From contig DAGH01000006.1 in the NCBI GenBank assembly GCA_002495675.1, positions 64,781 through 124,513 of the forward strand: a stretch of DNA of 59,733 bases, read 5' to 3'. Position numbers and translations under genes: made by a program. Of this stretch, positions 8,384 through 17,207 are shown one piece after another; within the stretch, counting starts at the first letter, position 1, and each line of letters begins with the position of its first letter. Under the pieces are notes generated by a model, which was given only the letters and a program-made list of their open reading frames with translations, was not told where the DNA came from and ran no database searches. The DNA comes from Euryarchaeota archaeon UBA182. Lineage in GTDB: Archaea > Thermoplasmatota > Poseidoniia > Poseidoniales > Thalassarchaeaceae.

Positions 8384-9138
8384 CCCACATGCTTGAACTC
8401 GCCAAGATTCCCGTGTCTCTGCACTGCTTCGTCTATATCCATTCGACCGACTGCAACTGCTTTTGCAAGAGACTTTGGGATGGTAACCCTACCTCCAGAC
8501 GTGGACCTAGACCTTCTTTGAATTTCTTTTATCTCCCCCTTTGAGGGATCCAACTGTATTTTGTTTACCACCTGTTTTCCTTTTTTCTGTGCTATTCTAG
8601 CTGCAGATGCTGCGTGGCTGTGGCGTGATCCCATTGATGTTCGCCTCTCGTCAACAACCTCCACGCTGTGCCCTCTGGCCAGACAGACGTTGACGAGTCT
8701 GCAGGAGATTGTTTTCGAGCCATCGCCTATTTTGATAGTGTGGCCAATTGGCCTCAGATCGGCAAGGATTGAATCAATCATGTTGACTGTCTCGTCGACT
8801 GATTCAAGTTGCATAGACCCCAATAATCTACTTCTTGATATCCATGCTAGACCTGGCCTAGGTCCGGGGTCCACTCCAAATATGATGTGATTTATTGATT
8901 CGGATGTCCCCAATATTGCGGCTGTGATTGCCGCATCGAGATTTTCAATAGTGCATCCAAAACCCCGTGGATCCCGCACGGATTCCACTTCAGAAGGTGT
9001 TCCGAACCAAATTGGCATCGAAGCTGGGACTGGATCGTCGGGACTCAGTTGGATTGGCCTGATACCTGTCGAGCGCAATGCTTGAATCAATCTGTATGCG
9101 AGTTGGTAGTCCTGGGTCCTGACTCCCGCAATGTCCAT
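8380..9138 (-). CDS. RuvC/YqgF-like RNase H-fold protein, uncharacterised
   Basis: A 252-residue protein with an RNase H-fold pattern resembling RuvC and YqgF resolvases/nucleases. The first strand ends in FGVDPGPRPG (Asp90). TIKIGDGSK supplies Asp139, VEVVDERRTS supplies Asp163/Glu164, and SRHSHAASAARIA resembles the last catalytic helix, with His in place of the usual final Asp. An N-terminal region of about 75 residues and a basic C-terminal tail (GRVTIPKSLAKAVA) flank the fold. The ATG at 9138 is preferred over a TTG ten codons earlier. It lies head-to-head with Hjc, 138 bases apart, hinting at a shared role in DNA repair or recombination. Nuclease activity is an inference. Confidence 0.6.
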   Translation of the reverse strand: MDIAGVRTQDYQLAYRLIQALRSTGIRPIQLSPDDPVPASMPIWFGTPSEVESVRDPRGFGCTIENLDAAITAAILGTSESINHIIFGVDPGPRPGLAWISRSRLLGSMQLESVDETVNMIDSILADLRPIGHTIKIGDGSKTISCRLVNVCLARGHSVEVVDERRTSMGSRHSHAASAARIAQKKGKQVVNKIQLDPSKGEIKEIQRRSRSTSGGRVTIPKSLAKAVAVGRMDIDEAVQRHGNLGEFKHVG

Positions 9139-9276
9139 TGTAGACAATGCATGGCCGCCGGTGTTCAAGCCTTACTATTGATTGGGCCTTCGTGATGGTT
9201 GTTTCGAAAGGTAATCGCTAGTTTCTGGTAAATCAGACCGGTGTCGTCATTAGCCTACCCGATAGGATGCGGTGTC

Positions 9277-9822
9277 ATGAGCGGCCCCTATGAGCGTGAA
9301 TTAAGATCCGTCCTCGCTGGGGAGAGGAAGGGAGTATTGGCAATAACTAGGTCTTGCAACGAGGTTGAAAGAGCTCGGGCAATGCAGGTTTGTGAGCGAC
9401 CTTTTCTGGTCGTCAGAGCGCCCGGGAGCGGATCAGAGGGTACAGGTGATCTCCTTGTTTTGAGGGGGGACGTTTGTTTCCCAATAGAGGTTAAATCGTC
9501 AAAAACGAGTAAAATTTACCTTTCAGGAAGGACAATGACTCAATATGAAGCCTTCAAGGAAACGGGCGAACGCTGCGGTCTATTACCGCTCTATGCATTC
9601 AGACTAAAAGGAGTCAGAGGAGATAGTTGGAGGATCCTATCAGTTCCAGTTGAGGGATTGAGTGGAAAGATGAGATTAATCGCCAATAGGGTTCCTAATC
9701 TACCACTCACGAGGAATGGGGCCCCACACCTGGATTGGGAAAGTGGCATGCCATTGCACAGATTCATTGCCATGATTTGTAGGTCGGATGGCTCGAGAGG
9801 ATCTGTCACAGCTACTTCGTAA
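9277..9822 (+). CDS. hjc: Archaeal Holliday junction resolvase Hjc
   Basis: A protein of about 181 residues. It opens with MSGPYERELRSVLAG, the usual Hjc N-terminus carrying the catalytic Glu. RAPGSGSEGTGDLLVL and FPIEVKSSK then supply the D ... E-x-K catalytic core of the PD-(D/E)xK fold. It would cut four-way DNA junctions symmetrically during recombination and fork repair. The C-terminus is about 50 residues longer than a minimal Hjc. The ATG at 9277 is preferred to a GTG 12 codons upstream because the family motif starts right after it. Confidence 0.88.
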   Translation: MSGPYERELRSVLAGERKGVLAITRSCNEVERARAMQVCERPFLVVRAPGSGSEGTGDLLVLRGDVCFPIEVKSSKTSKIYLSGRTMTQYEAFKETGERCGLLPLYAFRLKGVRGDSWRILSVPVEGLSGKMRLIANRVPNLPLTRNGAPHLDWESGMPLHRFIAMICRSDGSRGSVTATS

Positions 9823-9976
9823 GTTCCCGATCAATCCGGTCCAATATAATTCGGATATCATCAATCTCACGCTTCGATATCTCCAAATCAATACGGTCGA
9901 GACGGGCTTTTATGGCCTCATACTCCTTCTTAACTCTGATAATAGCCCGGTCTTCTCTGCTTGCATCCGATACCAT
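9812..9976 (-). CDS. Small charged coiled-coil protein
   Basis: A 54-residue frame of almost pure charged helix (KKEYEAIKARLDRIDLEISK, then RIILDRIDRELTK) with heptad-like hydrophobic spacing. This predicts a short coiled coil that oligomerises or binds a partner. It overlaps the end of hjc by 11 bases in convergent orientation. The inner ATG at 9976 is used because the longer frame to 10042 would run under the start of the M50 gene and is not helical. No family is recognised. Confidence 0.5.
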   Translation of the reverse strand: MVSDASREDRAIIRVKKEYEAIKARLDRIDLEISKREIDDIRIILDRIDRELTK

Positions 9977-10054
9977 TGACCGACTGGGGTAGGAGGTTGT
10001 TTTAGTGTTCTCGGAATAGTGACATTTGAAGCAGGCCGCCATATCGGTCGTACC

Positions 10055-11554
10055 ATGGATGACGATTCATTGGGCTTGAATCAAATCCTAATGATTGCGG
10101 GACTTGTACTCCTGACTGTGAATGGTCTGCTTAGTCTTCCGCTTGGAGGCTTCCTGATTTTATGGTACATTTCGATACTATTCCTAGATAGAAACGGATA
10201 TCTGGAGAGGTGGGATTGTTCGAGAGTCTTGGGCATCATATTGATGATTAGAACAAACAAGGGAAAAGAAACAGCCGATTTCATAGCCCGCCCCAGACGT
10301 TTTTGGAGGATTTTTGGGGAGGCCTCAATTTGGCTTTGCTTCGCAGTCATGCTCTTCTTAATTTTTGGAATAGCTGCAAGCGCAATAAGCACAGCTGTGG
10401 AGCCGGCTCAGCAGGAGGTTCTGCCTGCAACAGATATTTTGTTCATCCCAGGAGTGACCAGCTTTGTTCCAATTTTCTGGCCTATTCTTGCACTAATCGT
10501 GGCTGTTGTGGTTCACGAGTATGGACATGGCCTGATGGCACGAGCCCATGGAATGAGGATTCGATCTTTTGGGATACTCATTGCAGGAATTATTCCAGTC
10601 GGGGCATTTTACGAGCCAGACCAAGAAGAAATGAGAATTGCCCCCCAAAGGGATCGGTTGAGAATGTTTGCGGCAGGGCCATCAGTCAATATTGTGATGA
10701 CCTATTTTGTCGTCATACTTCTAGCAGTGGTTTCTTCGGGATTAACCGCGAAGCAAGATGGCGTGTACGCAGTTGGGATAATTGAGGGTTCGGGGGCAGA
10801 TGAAGCCGGCCTTCTTCCGTATGAATTGATTTCTGAGGTGGATGGAGTTGCCATCGCAACTGGTGACGACTTAACTGGAATCCTAAACCAACATGATTCG
10901 GGAGATTTGGTTACCATGCTCGTCAGTTCAAACCCCATGCGTGGCGACGTCGTATTCAGAGAAATTGATGTCACGCTGACTGATAAAAAAAACTACTACT
11001 ATCAATTATGTGATGGAGATTCTCAATGTGAGTCCAACGTAGATGCAGCAGGGATAGAGGAAGGGGATGCGTTTCTTGGTGTCAGTGGCATAAGATCTGC
11101 AGACTATGCTGCAAGAGCTTACGGACTTCCAATATCAGAGGGTTTGAGTATTGGTGAGCGCCTTGCATCAGCGGCAATTTCGCCCCTCATTTTTAGTGGT
11201 GTGCCTATCCAAAATCAAGGTCAGACGATGGTGTTGGAGGAGAGAGCCTTCCTAGGGGCAGGTACAGGAATCATCCCATCCCTGTTGGGAGTAGACGTCA
11301 TGTTGGGCCTGTTTGATTTTTTGTTCTGGATAATGTGGATTAGCTTTCTCCTGGGTGTTGCCAACCTAATTCCGTTGATACCGTTCGATGGGGGGCACAT
11401 GGTCCGGAATGCTGGACACATCATTGCCAAAACAGTATTACCGAAGTCCAACCCCTTGAAAATCGAGAGGATTGCGGATCAGATAAGCGGTTATAGTTCA
11501 CTATTCGTCCTCGCCCTGGTCCTGGTTCCCATACTGCTTCCCAGATTCTTTTAA
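10055..11554 (+). CDS. Site-2-type intramembrane metalloprotease (M50)
   Basis: About 499 residues with the full M50 signature. HEYGH (His154, Glu155, His158) lies in a membrane helix and binds zinc with Asp445 of NLIPLIPFDGGH. A PDZ-like domain between the two halves (about residues 236-310, IIEGSGADEAGLLPYELISEVDG) would gate substrates. Additional helices lie at the N-terminus and between the zinc motifs. Such proteases cut transmembrane regulators or leftover signal peptides. The ATG at 10055 is chosen over a GTG 36 bases upstream. The 3' end overlaps the convergent signal peptidase gene by 54 bases. Confidence 0.92.
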   Translation: MDDDSLGLNQILMIAGLVLLTVNGLLSLPLGGFLILWYISILFLDRNGYLERWDCSRVLGIILMIRTNKGKETADFIARPRRFWRIFGEASIWLCFAVMLFLIFGIAASAISTAVEPAQQEVLPATDILFIPGVTSFVPIFWPILALIVAVVVHEYGHGLMARAHGMRIRSFGILIAGIIPVGAFYEPDQEEMRIAPQRDRLRMFAAGPSVNIVMTYFVVILLAVVSSGLTAKQDGVYAVGIIEGSGADEAGLLPYELISEVDGVAIATGDDLTGILNQHDSGDLVTMLVSSNPMRGDVVFREIDVTLTDKKNYYYQLCDGDSQCESNVDAAGIEEGDAFLGVSGIRSADYAARAYGLPISEGLSIGERLASAAISPLIFSGVPIQNQGQTMVLEERAFLGAGTGIIPSLLGVDVMLGLFDFLFWIMWISFLLGVANLIPLIPFDGGHMVRNAGHIIAKTVLPKSNPLKIERIADQISGYSSLFVLALVLVPILLPRFF

Positions 11555-12352
11555 TCTTCCTCGGATAGCATCAAGGATCACAGGCGCCACTAAGATTGCC
11601 CCGATCAACATGCTGAGTTTAGTCCATGATTGGTTAGGAACCGCTGGCCATGCACCAGTTGTGAGCAATTTTATCGATCCGAGCCAAGGAATCTCAGTGG
11701 ATGCGATGCCTATCACCCACTCATCTTTGACTGCCAAGACGGGGTTTCCATTCTGATCCTTGAGGCCCTGACTTCGGATGTATTGATCCGATGCATTTCT
11801 ATCAGTGGCCCTTAGTTGGTCTAATCTGCAACCATTTGATTTTTCATTGTCTCCAGTTGTAAGATAACCCTCATGAGCGGGGACCCATCGGTCAATTCTC
11901 AAGTTTCCACCGTGCGGATAACAACGATAGTCAATGATCAGGGAAATCTCCTCAGCGGCCCTGATGTCAGTTCCAGGGACGTCCCAACCGCCAGTCTCAT
12001 TCCTCAATGCTTTGAGAATTGCCCTGTGTATCACGGGAGTATCGGTGCCGCCGTTCTTCTGGTAGATTATGACGTCACCTGGCATGCCATGACTCTGGTG
12101 GCCATAGAACTGATTTCCTTCTTGTATTGATTCCACATACGTGACAATTTGATCGGTCCTTTGAGGGGAGTTTACCAATACCAAATCTCCAGCATCTATC
12201 GATCCAACTTCCCCTTGTTCTGAGTGAATCATAGAGTTGCTCTCGACAACTACAAGGGGGGGCCATGAGCCAGTATATGCCCACAGGCCAGAAAGGATAG
12301 CTATCACCATCCCGATTGAGATTGCTACCTCTCTGAGCATGGTTGATTTCAT
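11501..12352 (-). CDS. Signal peptidase I, archaeal Sec11-like type
   Basis: About 283 residues. An N-terminal membrane helix precedes the catalytic Ser40 in ESNSMIHS. His109 in TPVIHRAI and Asp168 in LTTGDNEKSN follow. The Ser/His/Asp set marks the archaeal and eukaryotic ER type, not the bacterial Ser/Lys type. A second C-terminal helix (KLSMLIGAILVAPVILDAI) is followed by a charged tail. It would remove signal peptides from exported proteins, including the surface proteins of this window. The ATG at 12352 follows the upstream stop as TGAGATG, so it is co-transcribed with the membrane protein before it. Confidence 0.92.
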   Translation of the reverse strand: MKSTMLREVAISIGMVIAILSGLWAYTGSWPPLVVVESNSMIHSEQGEVGSIDAGDLVLVNSPQRTDQIVTYVESIQEGNQFYGHQSHGMPGDVIIYQKNGGTDTPVIHRAILKALRNETGGWDVPGTDIRAAEEISLIIDYRCYPHGGNLRIDRWVPAHEGYLTTGDNEKSNGCRLDQLRATDRNASDQYIRSQGLKDQNGNPVLAVKDEWVIGIASTEIPWLGSIKLLTTGAWPAVPNQSWTKLSMLIGAILVAPVILDAIRGRLKESGKQYGNQDQGEDE

Positions 12353-12353
12353 C

Positions 12354-13082
12354 TCAATCAAATTCCTCATTTTCTGCTGGGGCGGGTGATGTTAGCCATA
12401 GTAACATTGTCAGGGATGTCAACAATATTCCGGAGACTGGATCTAGGTATGGAGGAGGGTGGTTTGCATCACCAGTCCCAAGAATGAGGTCATTGATGGA
12501 AGTTGTCAATCCATCCATGCCCCCAATGCTTGCCTCAAGGATCAGCATTGAAATCGAGATTGTCGTCACAACAATAATCCCTTGGTGGGTATACTGTTTC
12601 TTGATCAGCTGTAGGTTGGGGAGAACGCGTGATAGCTTTGAGTTAGTATTTGACCACCATTTTGTTCGTGAAATTGCTGTAGATGGGGTCACCCTCCACC
12701 TTCGATTTGGCTTGATTTCCATTTGTTCATAAATCCCGAGAACGCGGGATTTGTAGGAGGACCCCAGTGATTCTGCTGCGTCTTCAAATTCCTTTCTTCT
12801 CCGTATTATCTCTGTCCTGTTATCCTGTGAGCAAATTTGCTCAAATGTCGACCTGAGTGAAATGTACAAAAAGAACTCTGGGAGAAGGAAAAAGCACCCT
12901 ATTCCACCAAGAATGAGGCAGGCCCAACTGATAGGGACCAATGACGAGGCCTGGGGGTCAGTCGCACCACCCAACATTATGAAAAGGAGGCCCCACACAG
13001 TCGATCCGACAGATATGATAGAAGCATAGGCAGTAAGGGGGTAGTGTAAATCTGGGTTATCTGCCCACCATTTCCTAAGCAT
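12354..13082 (-). CDS. Four-helix membrane protein, unknown function
   Basis: About 242 residues. There are two membrane helices near the N-terminus (residues 17-40 and 48-75) and two near the C-terminus (about 165-190 and 212-230), separated by a basic cytosolic linker (NRTEIIRRRKEFEDAAESLG). No family is recognised. It lies directly before signal peptidase in the same transcript and could assist protein export, but that is only context. Start is the ATG at 13082; a GTG 24 bases upstream is possible. The promoter would lie in the 114 bases shared with divergent lhr. Confidence 0.65.
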   Translation of the reverse strand: MLRKWWADNPDLHYPLTAYASIISVGSTVWGLLFIMLGGATDPQASSLVPISWACLILGGIGCFFLLPEFFLYISLRSTFEQICSQDNRTEIIRRRKEFEDAAESLGSSYKSRVLGIYEQMEIKPNRRWRVTPSTAISRTKWWSNTNSKLSRVLPNLQLIKKQYTHQGIIVVTTISISMLILEASIGGMDGLTTSINDLILGTGDANHPPPYLDPVSGILLTSLTMLLWLTSPAPAENEEFD

Positions 13083-13196
13083 CCTGCTGGATCCAGATCG
13101 GGCCACGTCCCCCGGAGGAGCGGTCTGAATTAGTCACTTGCGGGTGGTTGGTCCTGTGGAACATGTCTTTTTCCATGCCATAGTCCCCCTAGACCT

Positions 13197-16175
13197 GTGC
13201 GACCTGACGAGGAGCTGGTTCCTGAGGTATCTATCCTACTGGACAGTCTATCTTGGACCCCAACCCCTATTCAGGAGGTGGCGATGAAACCTCTTCTTTT
13301 GCGAAAGGACGCCTTATTGGTTGCGCCAACTGGAAGCGGTAAGACCGAGGCTGCAATCATCCCAATAGCCTCAAACGTAATTTCAAGTGACTGGCAGGCA
13401 TTGTCCGTGCTCTACGTCACACCTCTAAGGGCCCTAAACAGGGACATGGATCAGAGACTAGGACCATTTTTGGAACCCCTTGGCCTCACTGTATCACTCC
13501 GTCATGGAGATACCTCAAAAAAAGAGCGGGCGAAACAATCGAAGAGTCCGCCAGACATTCTGATTACCACGCCAGAAACCCTCCAGATCATGTTACTAGG
13601 TTCCAGGCTAAGAAAACACCTAGCGAAGGTTCGCACGATCGTCATTGACGAGGTTCATGACCTCGCAAGTTCGGAGCGTGGTTCACAACTGTTAGTTGGG
13701 ATCCAAAGAATACGCGCACTAGCTGGAAGAAAAGTGCAAGTTGTGGGGCTATCAGCTACGGTCGGGAACGCAAATGAGGTTGCGAGATGGTTTTCCAAAG
13801 ACGCAGTGGTAGTGGAAGGCCCATCACCAAGGTCAACCGAGGTTTCGGTTCACGTTGAGCCCGCAACTCCCGAGGATGAAGCGTTGTCAGTAACTTGGAA
13901 TGTATCCCCCCGTGCCATATCTTCACTGAGAAGGCTAACAAGCCTAATCAAAACATCTTCTCCAGCCTTGGTTTTTGTGAATTCGAGGTCGAATGCCGAG
14001 ACAGTGGCCCAGCGCATGCTTCAAATCTCCCCAGAGGTCAGAATCGGAGTACATCATGGAAGTCTTGCGGCTCAAACCAGAGAGCATATGGAGAATTCCC
14101 TGAAAAATGGTCAGCTGGATGCGATGATCTGCACATCTAGTCTAGAGCTTGGAATAGACGTCGGATCGATCAAGGCGGTGCATCAAATACAATCTCCCAG
14201 AAGTGTAGACAGCCTGCTCCAACGGATCGGAAGGTCCGAACACAAATTGGGAGGAACTGGACGAGGTGAGGTCCTCGTATGGGAGCATGATGATATCGCC
14301 GAATCGGCTGTAATTGCGAGGAAGGCTCTTGCCAAGGAATTACCTGATATTGATTGGCGTCCCAATCCGATAATAGTTGCAGCAAACCAACTGTTGCAAA
14401 TGGCAATGGAGAGGAAGGTTGTACCTCTCCAAACCGCCCATGGCATACTTGCATCTGCATCGGTGTTCAGAGACTGGTCATTTGAAGATACCATGGCGAC
14501 TCTTAGGGTACTCGATGATCGTTGGCTACTTAGGTTGGTAGAGGATCCTAATAATTCAGACATTATTACTTGGAGTACAATGATCTGGGAGGAGGTTTCG
14601 GGCCTCATTGACGACGCTGACTTTCCTGATTCTCGCCCAATCCCTGGCGATTATTCTGACTCGGAACTGAAAAAAATGAGATTGAAAATGGTGGGCAATC
14701 TGCCTGAATTTTTGTCTGACGGTTGGTTTCAAGGCGCTGGCAAGTTAATGTCTACGAGAGGGGACCATTATTCGATGATTCCAGACGAGTCTTTGTTTAA
14801 GATTCGTGATCTGGTTAGTAGACGAGTCCTTGGAACAGTTGATGAGTCATTTGTACTATCTTTGAACACAGACGGCAGCGAGGATGCTGAGGGCAGGCCT
14901 AGGACATTCGTAATGGCGGGAAGAACTTGGCAGATTGTGGATGCAGATCCTGAGCAGAATGAGTTAGTTGTAGCGCCAGTGTCTCAAGTAGGAAGCGCTC
15001 CAGTTTGGTCAGGGGAGTTGCCGCCAGTCCCTTCTGAGGTCGCCATCGAAGTTGGACAGATGCGAAGGAGGGTTTTGGAACTCGTGAATAAAAGCACAAA
15101 GAGTGAGGATGAGATCTCGTTTGATGATTATCCATTATCACAGGAAGCTGCTTCGTTGTATATCCAGACCGTAGTTGACCACTTCGATTCCACCGGCTAT
15201 GTACCGGATGACAAGACTTTGACAATTGAATTAAGAGAACATGCCATTATCTTGAATTGCTGTCGTGGATCAAGGATAAACGAGACTTTAGCCCATTTCA
15301 TCCAAGCCATGGGATCAGGCCTTGGCGGGAGCATGGGGGTTGCCGTTGTTGATCCCTACAGGATATCATTCAGGATTCCAGGCGTGAGGGCTTCCGACAT
15401 AGAGAAGTGGCTGCGTGAGACCTCGCCACTTGCCTTGGAAGCAATATTGAGGATGACCATACCAAACGGGAGGGCCATCAGGGCCAGATTTGTGCAAGTT
15501 GCTCGGAGATTCGGCATACTAAGAAAGGACGTAGACCCCAGAAAAGTGAACATTTCAGGGATGCTCAAGCGCTATCATGGGACTGCGGTAGTGGAGGAGA
15601 CCTTGTCAAAGTTATTCCATGAAAGAATGGACATTGTGGGGGCCATGGAACTGATGTCGGAATTACAACTCGGTTCTATCGAGATCATCACAACTCCTCC
15701 AGGGCCGCTCGGACAATCACCGAGGTCTGAACGGGACATGCTCCTTCCTGCTTGGGGCGATAAAGAGTTGCGAGAGAGGTTGGAAACAAGATTGTTATCA
15801 GAACGGTGTATTCTGGTCTGCTTGAATTGCCATAATGTGCATAGAAGTCGGGTTAATAGGCTTGAACATGGTATTGGAGATTGTCCAGTTTGTGGCGGGA
15901 GTATGAGATGCTGCGGGCCAGAGAGGATGGAAGAAATGATTCTAGGATGGGTGAAAAGTAGGGACCCCAAGGATAGGGCAAGGATGCAAAAAAACGCTGA
16001 GTTGCTCAATAACCATGGTTTTGAAGCAATTCTCTGTCTGATGGGAAGAGGAATCGGGGAGGAGACTGCCACTAGAATACTGAGAGGATTCCAGACAAAT
16101 TCCAGAACTGGGTTGCTAAGGTCGATCCACAATTCCGAAATTGAATATGCCAGGACTAGGCGATATTGGTCTTGA
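13197..16175 (+). CDS. lhr: Lhr-type superfamily 2 DNA/RNA helicase
   Basis: A 992-residue ATP-driven helicase of the Lhr family, which acts in DNA repair. The Q-motif-like TPTPIQ opens it, Walker A is APTGSGKT (43-50), motif Ia is TPLRALNRD, the DEVH box is at 151-154 and SAT at 186-188. The second RecA domain holds LELGIDVGSI and QRIGRSEHKLGGTGRG. Winged-helix and Lhr core regions follow. A C-terminal zinc ribbon (CLNCH ... CPVCGG ... CC, near residue 875-905) and a helix-hairpin-helix-like end complete it. GTG at 13197 is the start, since the next ATG would remove the Q motif. Confidence 0.9.
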   Translation: MRPDEELVPEVSILLDSLSWTPTPIQEVAMKPLLLRKDALLVAPTGSGKTEAAIIPIASNVISSDWQALSVLYVTPLRALNRDMDQRLGPFLEPLGLTVSLRHGDTSKKERAKQSKSPPDILITTPETLQIMLLGSRLRKHLAKVRTIVIDEVHDLASSERGSQLLVGIQRIRALAGRKVQVVGLSATVGNANEVARWFSKDAVVVEGPSPRSTEVSVHVEPATPEDEALSVTWNVSPRAISSLRRLTSLIKTSSPALVFVNSRSNAETVAQRMLQISPEVRIGVHHGSLAAQTREHMENSLKNGQLDAMICTSSLELGIDVGSIKAVHQIQSPRSVDSLLQRIGRSEHKLGGTGRGEVLVWEHDDIAESAVIARKALAKELPDIDWRPNPIIVAANQLLQMAMERKVVPLQTAHGILASASVFRDWSFEDTMATLRVLDDRWLLRLVEDPNNSDIITWSTMIWEEVSGLIDDADFPDSRPIPGDYSDSELKKMRLKMVGNLPEFLSDGWFQGAGKLMSTRGDHYSMIPDESLFKIRDLVSRRVLGTVDESFVLSLNTDGSEDAEGRPRTFVMAGRTWQIVDADPEQNELVVAPVSQVGSAPVWSGELPPVPSEVAIEVGQMRRRVLELVNKSTKSEDEISFDDYPLSQEAASLYIQTVVDHFDSTGYVPDDKTLTIELREHAIILNCCRGSRINETLAHFIQAMGSGLGGSMGVAVVDPYRISFRIPGVRASDIEKWLRETSPLALEAILRMTIPNGRAIRARFVQVARRFGILRKDVDPRKVNISGMLKRYHGTAVVEETLSKLFHERMDIVGAMELMSELQLGSIEIITTPPGPLGQSPRSERDMLLPAWGDKELRERLETRLLSERCILVCLNCHNVHRSRVNRLEHGIGDCPVCGGSMRCCGPERMEEMILGWVKSRDPKDRARMQKNAELLNNHGFEAILCLMGRGIGEETATRILRGFQTNSRTGLLRSIHNSEIEYARTRRYWS

Positions 16176-16211
16176 CAAAACCGCTATTGAGTTCTTGGCT
16201 CTCCACCAGTT

Positions 16212-16751
16212 ATGCTTGTGGGGCTTACGGGACGGAACGCAGCCGGAAAGACAACTGTTTTGCAATGGTTCCAGAGACGGGGGTTCCTGACAGGATCATG
16301 CTCAGATTCAATTAGAGCATGGTTATCAGAGAACGATATTCAGCCCACAAGAGAGAATCTCATAAATGGTGGGAGGGAATTGAGGAAAAGGCATGGACCG
16401 GGGATATTAGCGGAAATGCTGTTGGAGGCTTTTGAGGGCGAGAATGCCGTGATTGACTCCATAAGGACGCCAGACGAAGTCTACGCCCTAAGGAGAAGAA
16501 ATGATTTCGTTCTGTTGGAGGTGACTGCTGATCCTGAAACCCGGTGGCTAAGGGCAGAGGCAAGGGCAAGATCTGGTGACCCAATGACCAAAGAGGCTTT
16601 TTTGGAGGTTGAGAGATTGGAACTTGTGTCTAAAGATGCAACGGGCCAATCTTTGATCGCGACATCCGCCTTGGCGGACCATACGGTTGAAAACAACGGT
16701 GACCTGGCATCTCTGGAAAGGCATTTAGGAGAGCTTTTTCCTAAAATTTAG
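16212..16751 (+). CDS. UPF0200 / dephospho-CoA kinase-like P-loop protein
   Basis: A 179-residue P-loop protein. It opens MLVGLTGRNAAGKTTVL (Walker A at 7-14). SDSIRAWLSENDIQPTRENL and GRELRKRHGPGILAEML follow, patterns typical of archaeal UPF0200 proteins related to dephospho-CoA and nucleotide kinases. DSIRTPDEV (about 79-87) and AEARARSGDP complete the substrate region. It likely phosphorylates a small molecule, but which one is unknown. It lies 36 bases after lhr on the same strand and converges on dCMP deaminase, which may point to nucleotide metabolism. Confidence 0.8.
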   Translation: MLVGLTGRNAAGKTTVLQWFQRRGFLTGSCSDSIRAWLSENDIQPTRENLINGGRELRKRHGPGILAEMLLEAFEGENAVIDSIRTPDEVYALRRRNDFVLLEVTADPETRWLRAEARARSGDPMTKEAFLEVERLELVSKDATGQSLIATSALADHTVENNGDLASLERHLGELFPKI

Positions 16752-16755
16752 GATT

Positions 16756-17193
16756 CTAAGCCGATCGGATCTTGACACCTGCCTCTCTTAGAAGCCCCAT
16801 GGACATCTCAAAATCATCCCTCCATCTGTCTGGTATCTCGAGGCCTGATGGGATTACTATCTCTGATACCCCCGCTTGGATGAGGCTGCGCGCACATCTG
16901 GTACACGGGGGCCATGTGACATATGCCGTGCATCCCTTCAGAGCAAGACCGATCCTTGCTGCATGCATTATCGCATTTTCTTCTGCATGGCATATCAAGG
17001 GATACTTCAGATCCCTGTTTGTAAGTCTATCATCCGAATCTTGTATACCTCGGGGGAACCCATTGAAACCCGTTGATCGAATTTCTCGATCTGGACCTAC
17101 AACCACACACCCAACCTTCGTCGATGGGTCTTTGCTCCACTCAGATATATGAGTTGCAAGTTTCAAGAATCGTATGTCCCACTTGGCGCTCAT
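16756..17193 (-). CDS. dCMP deaminase
   Basis: A 145-residue zinc deaminase that converts dCMP to dUMP for thymidylate synthesis. The zinc site is HAEENAI (His69, catalytic Glu71) and PPCTRCA (Cys97, Cys100). The N-terminus (KWDIRFLKLATHISEWSKDP) and GFNGFPRG are typical of the family. Length is normal. It sits 14 bases after folC on the same strand, a sensible pairing because thymidylate synthesis uses folate. Confidence 0.93.
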   Translation of the reverse strand: MSAKWDIRFLKLATHISEWSKDPSTKVGCVVVGPDREIRSTGFNGFPRGIQDSDDRLTNRDLKYPLICHAEENAIMHAARIGLALKGCTAYVTWPPCTRCARSLIQAGVSEIVIPSGLEIPDRWRDDFEMSMGLLREAGVKIRSA

Positions 17194-17207
17194 GTCAACA
17201 CCGCGTA

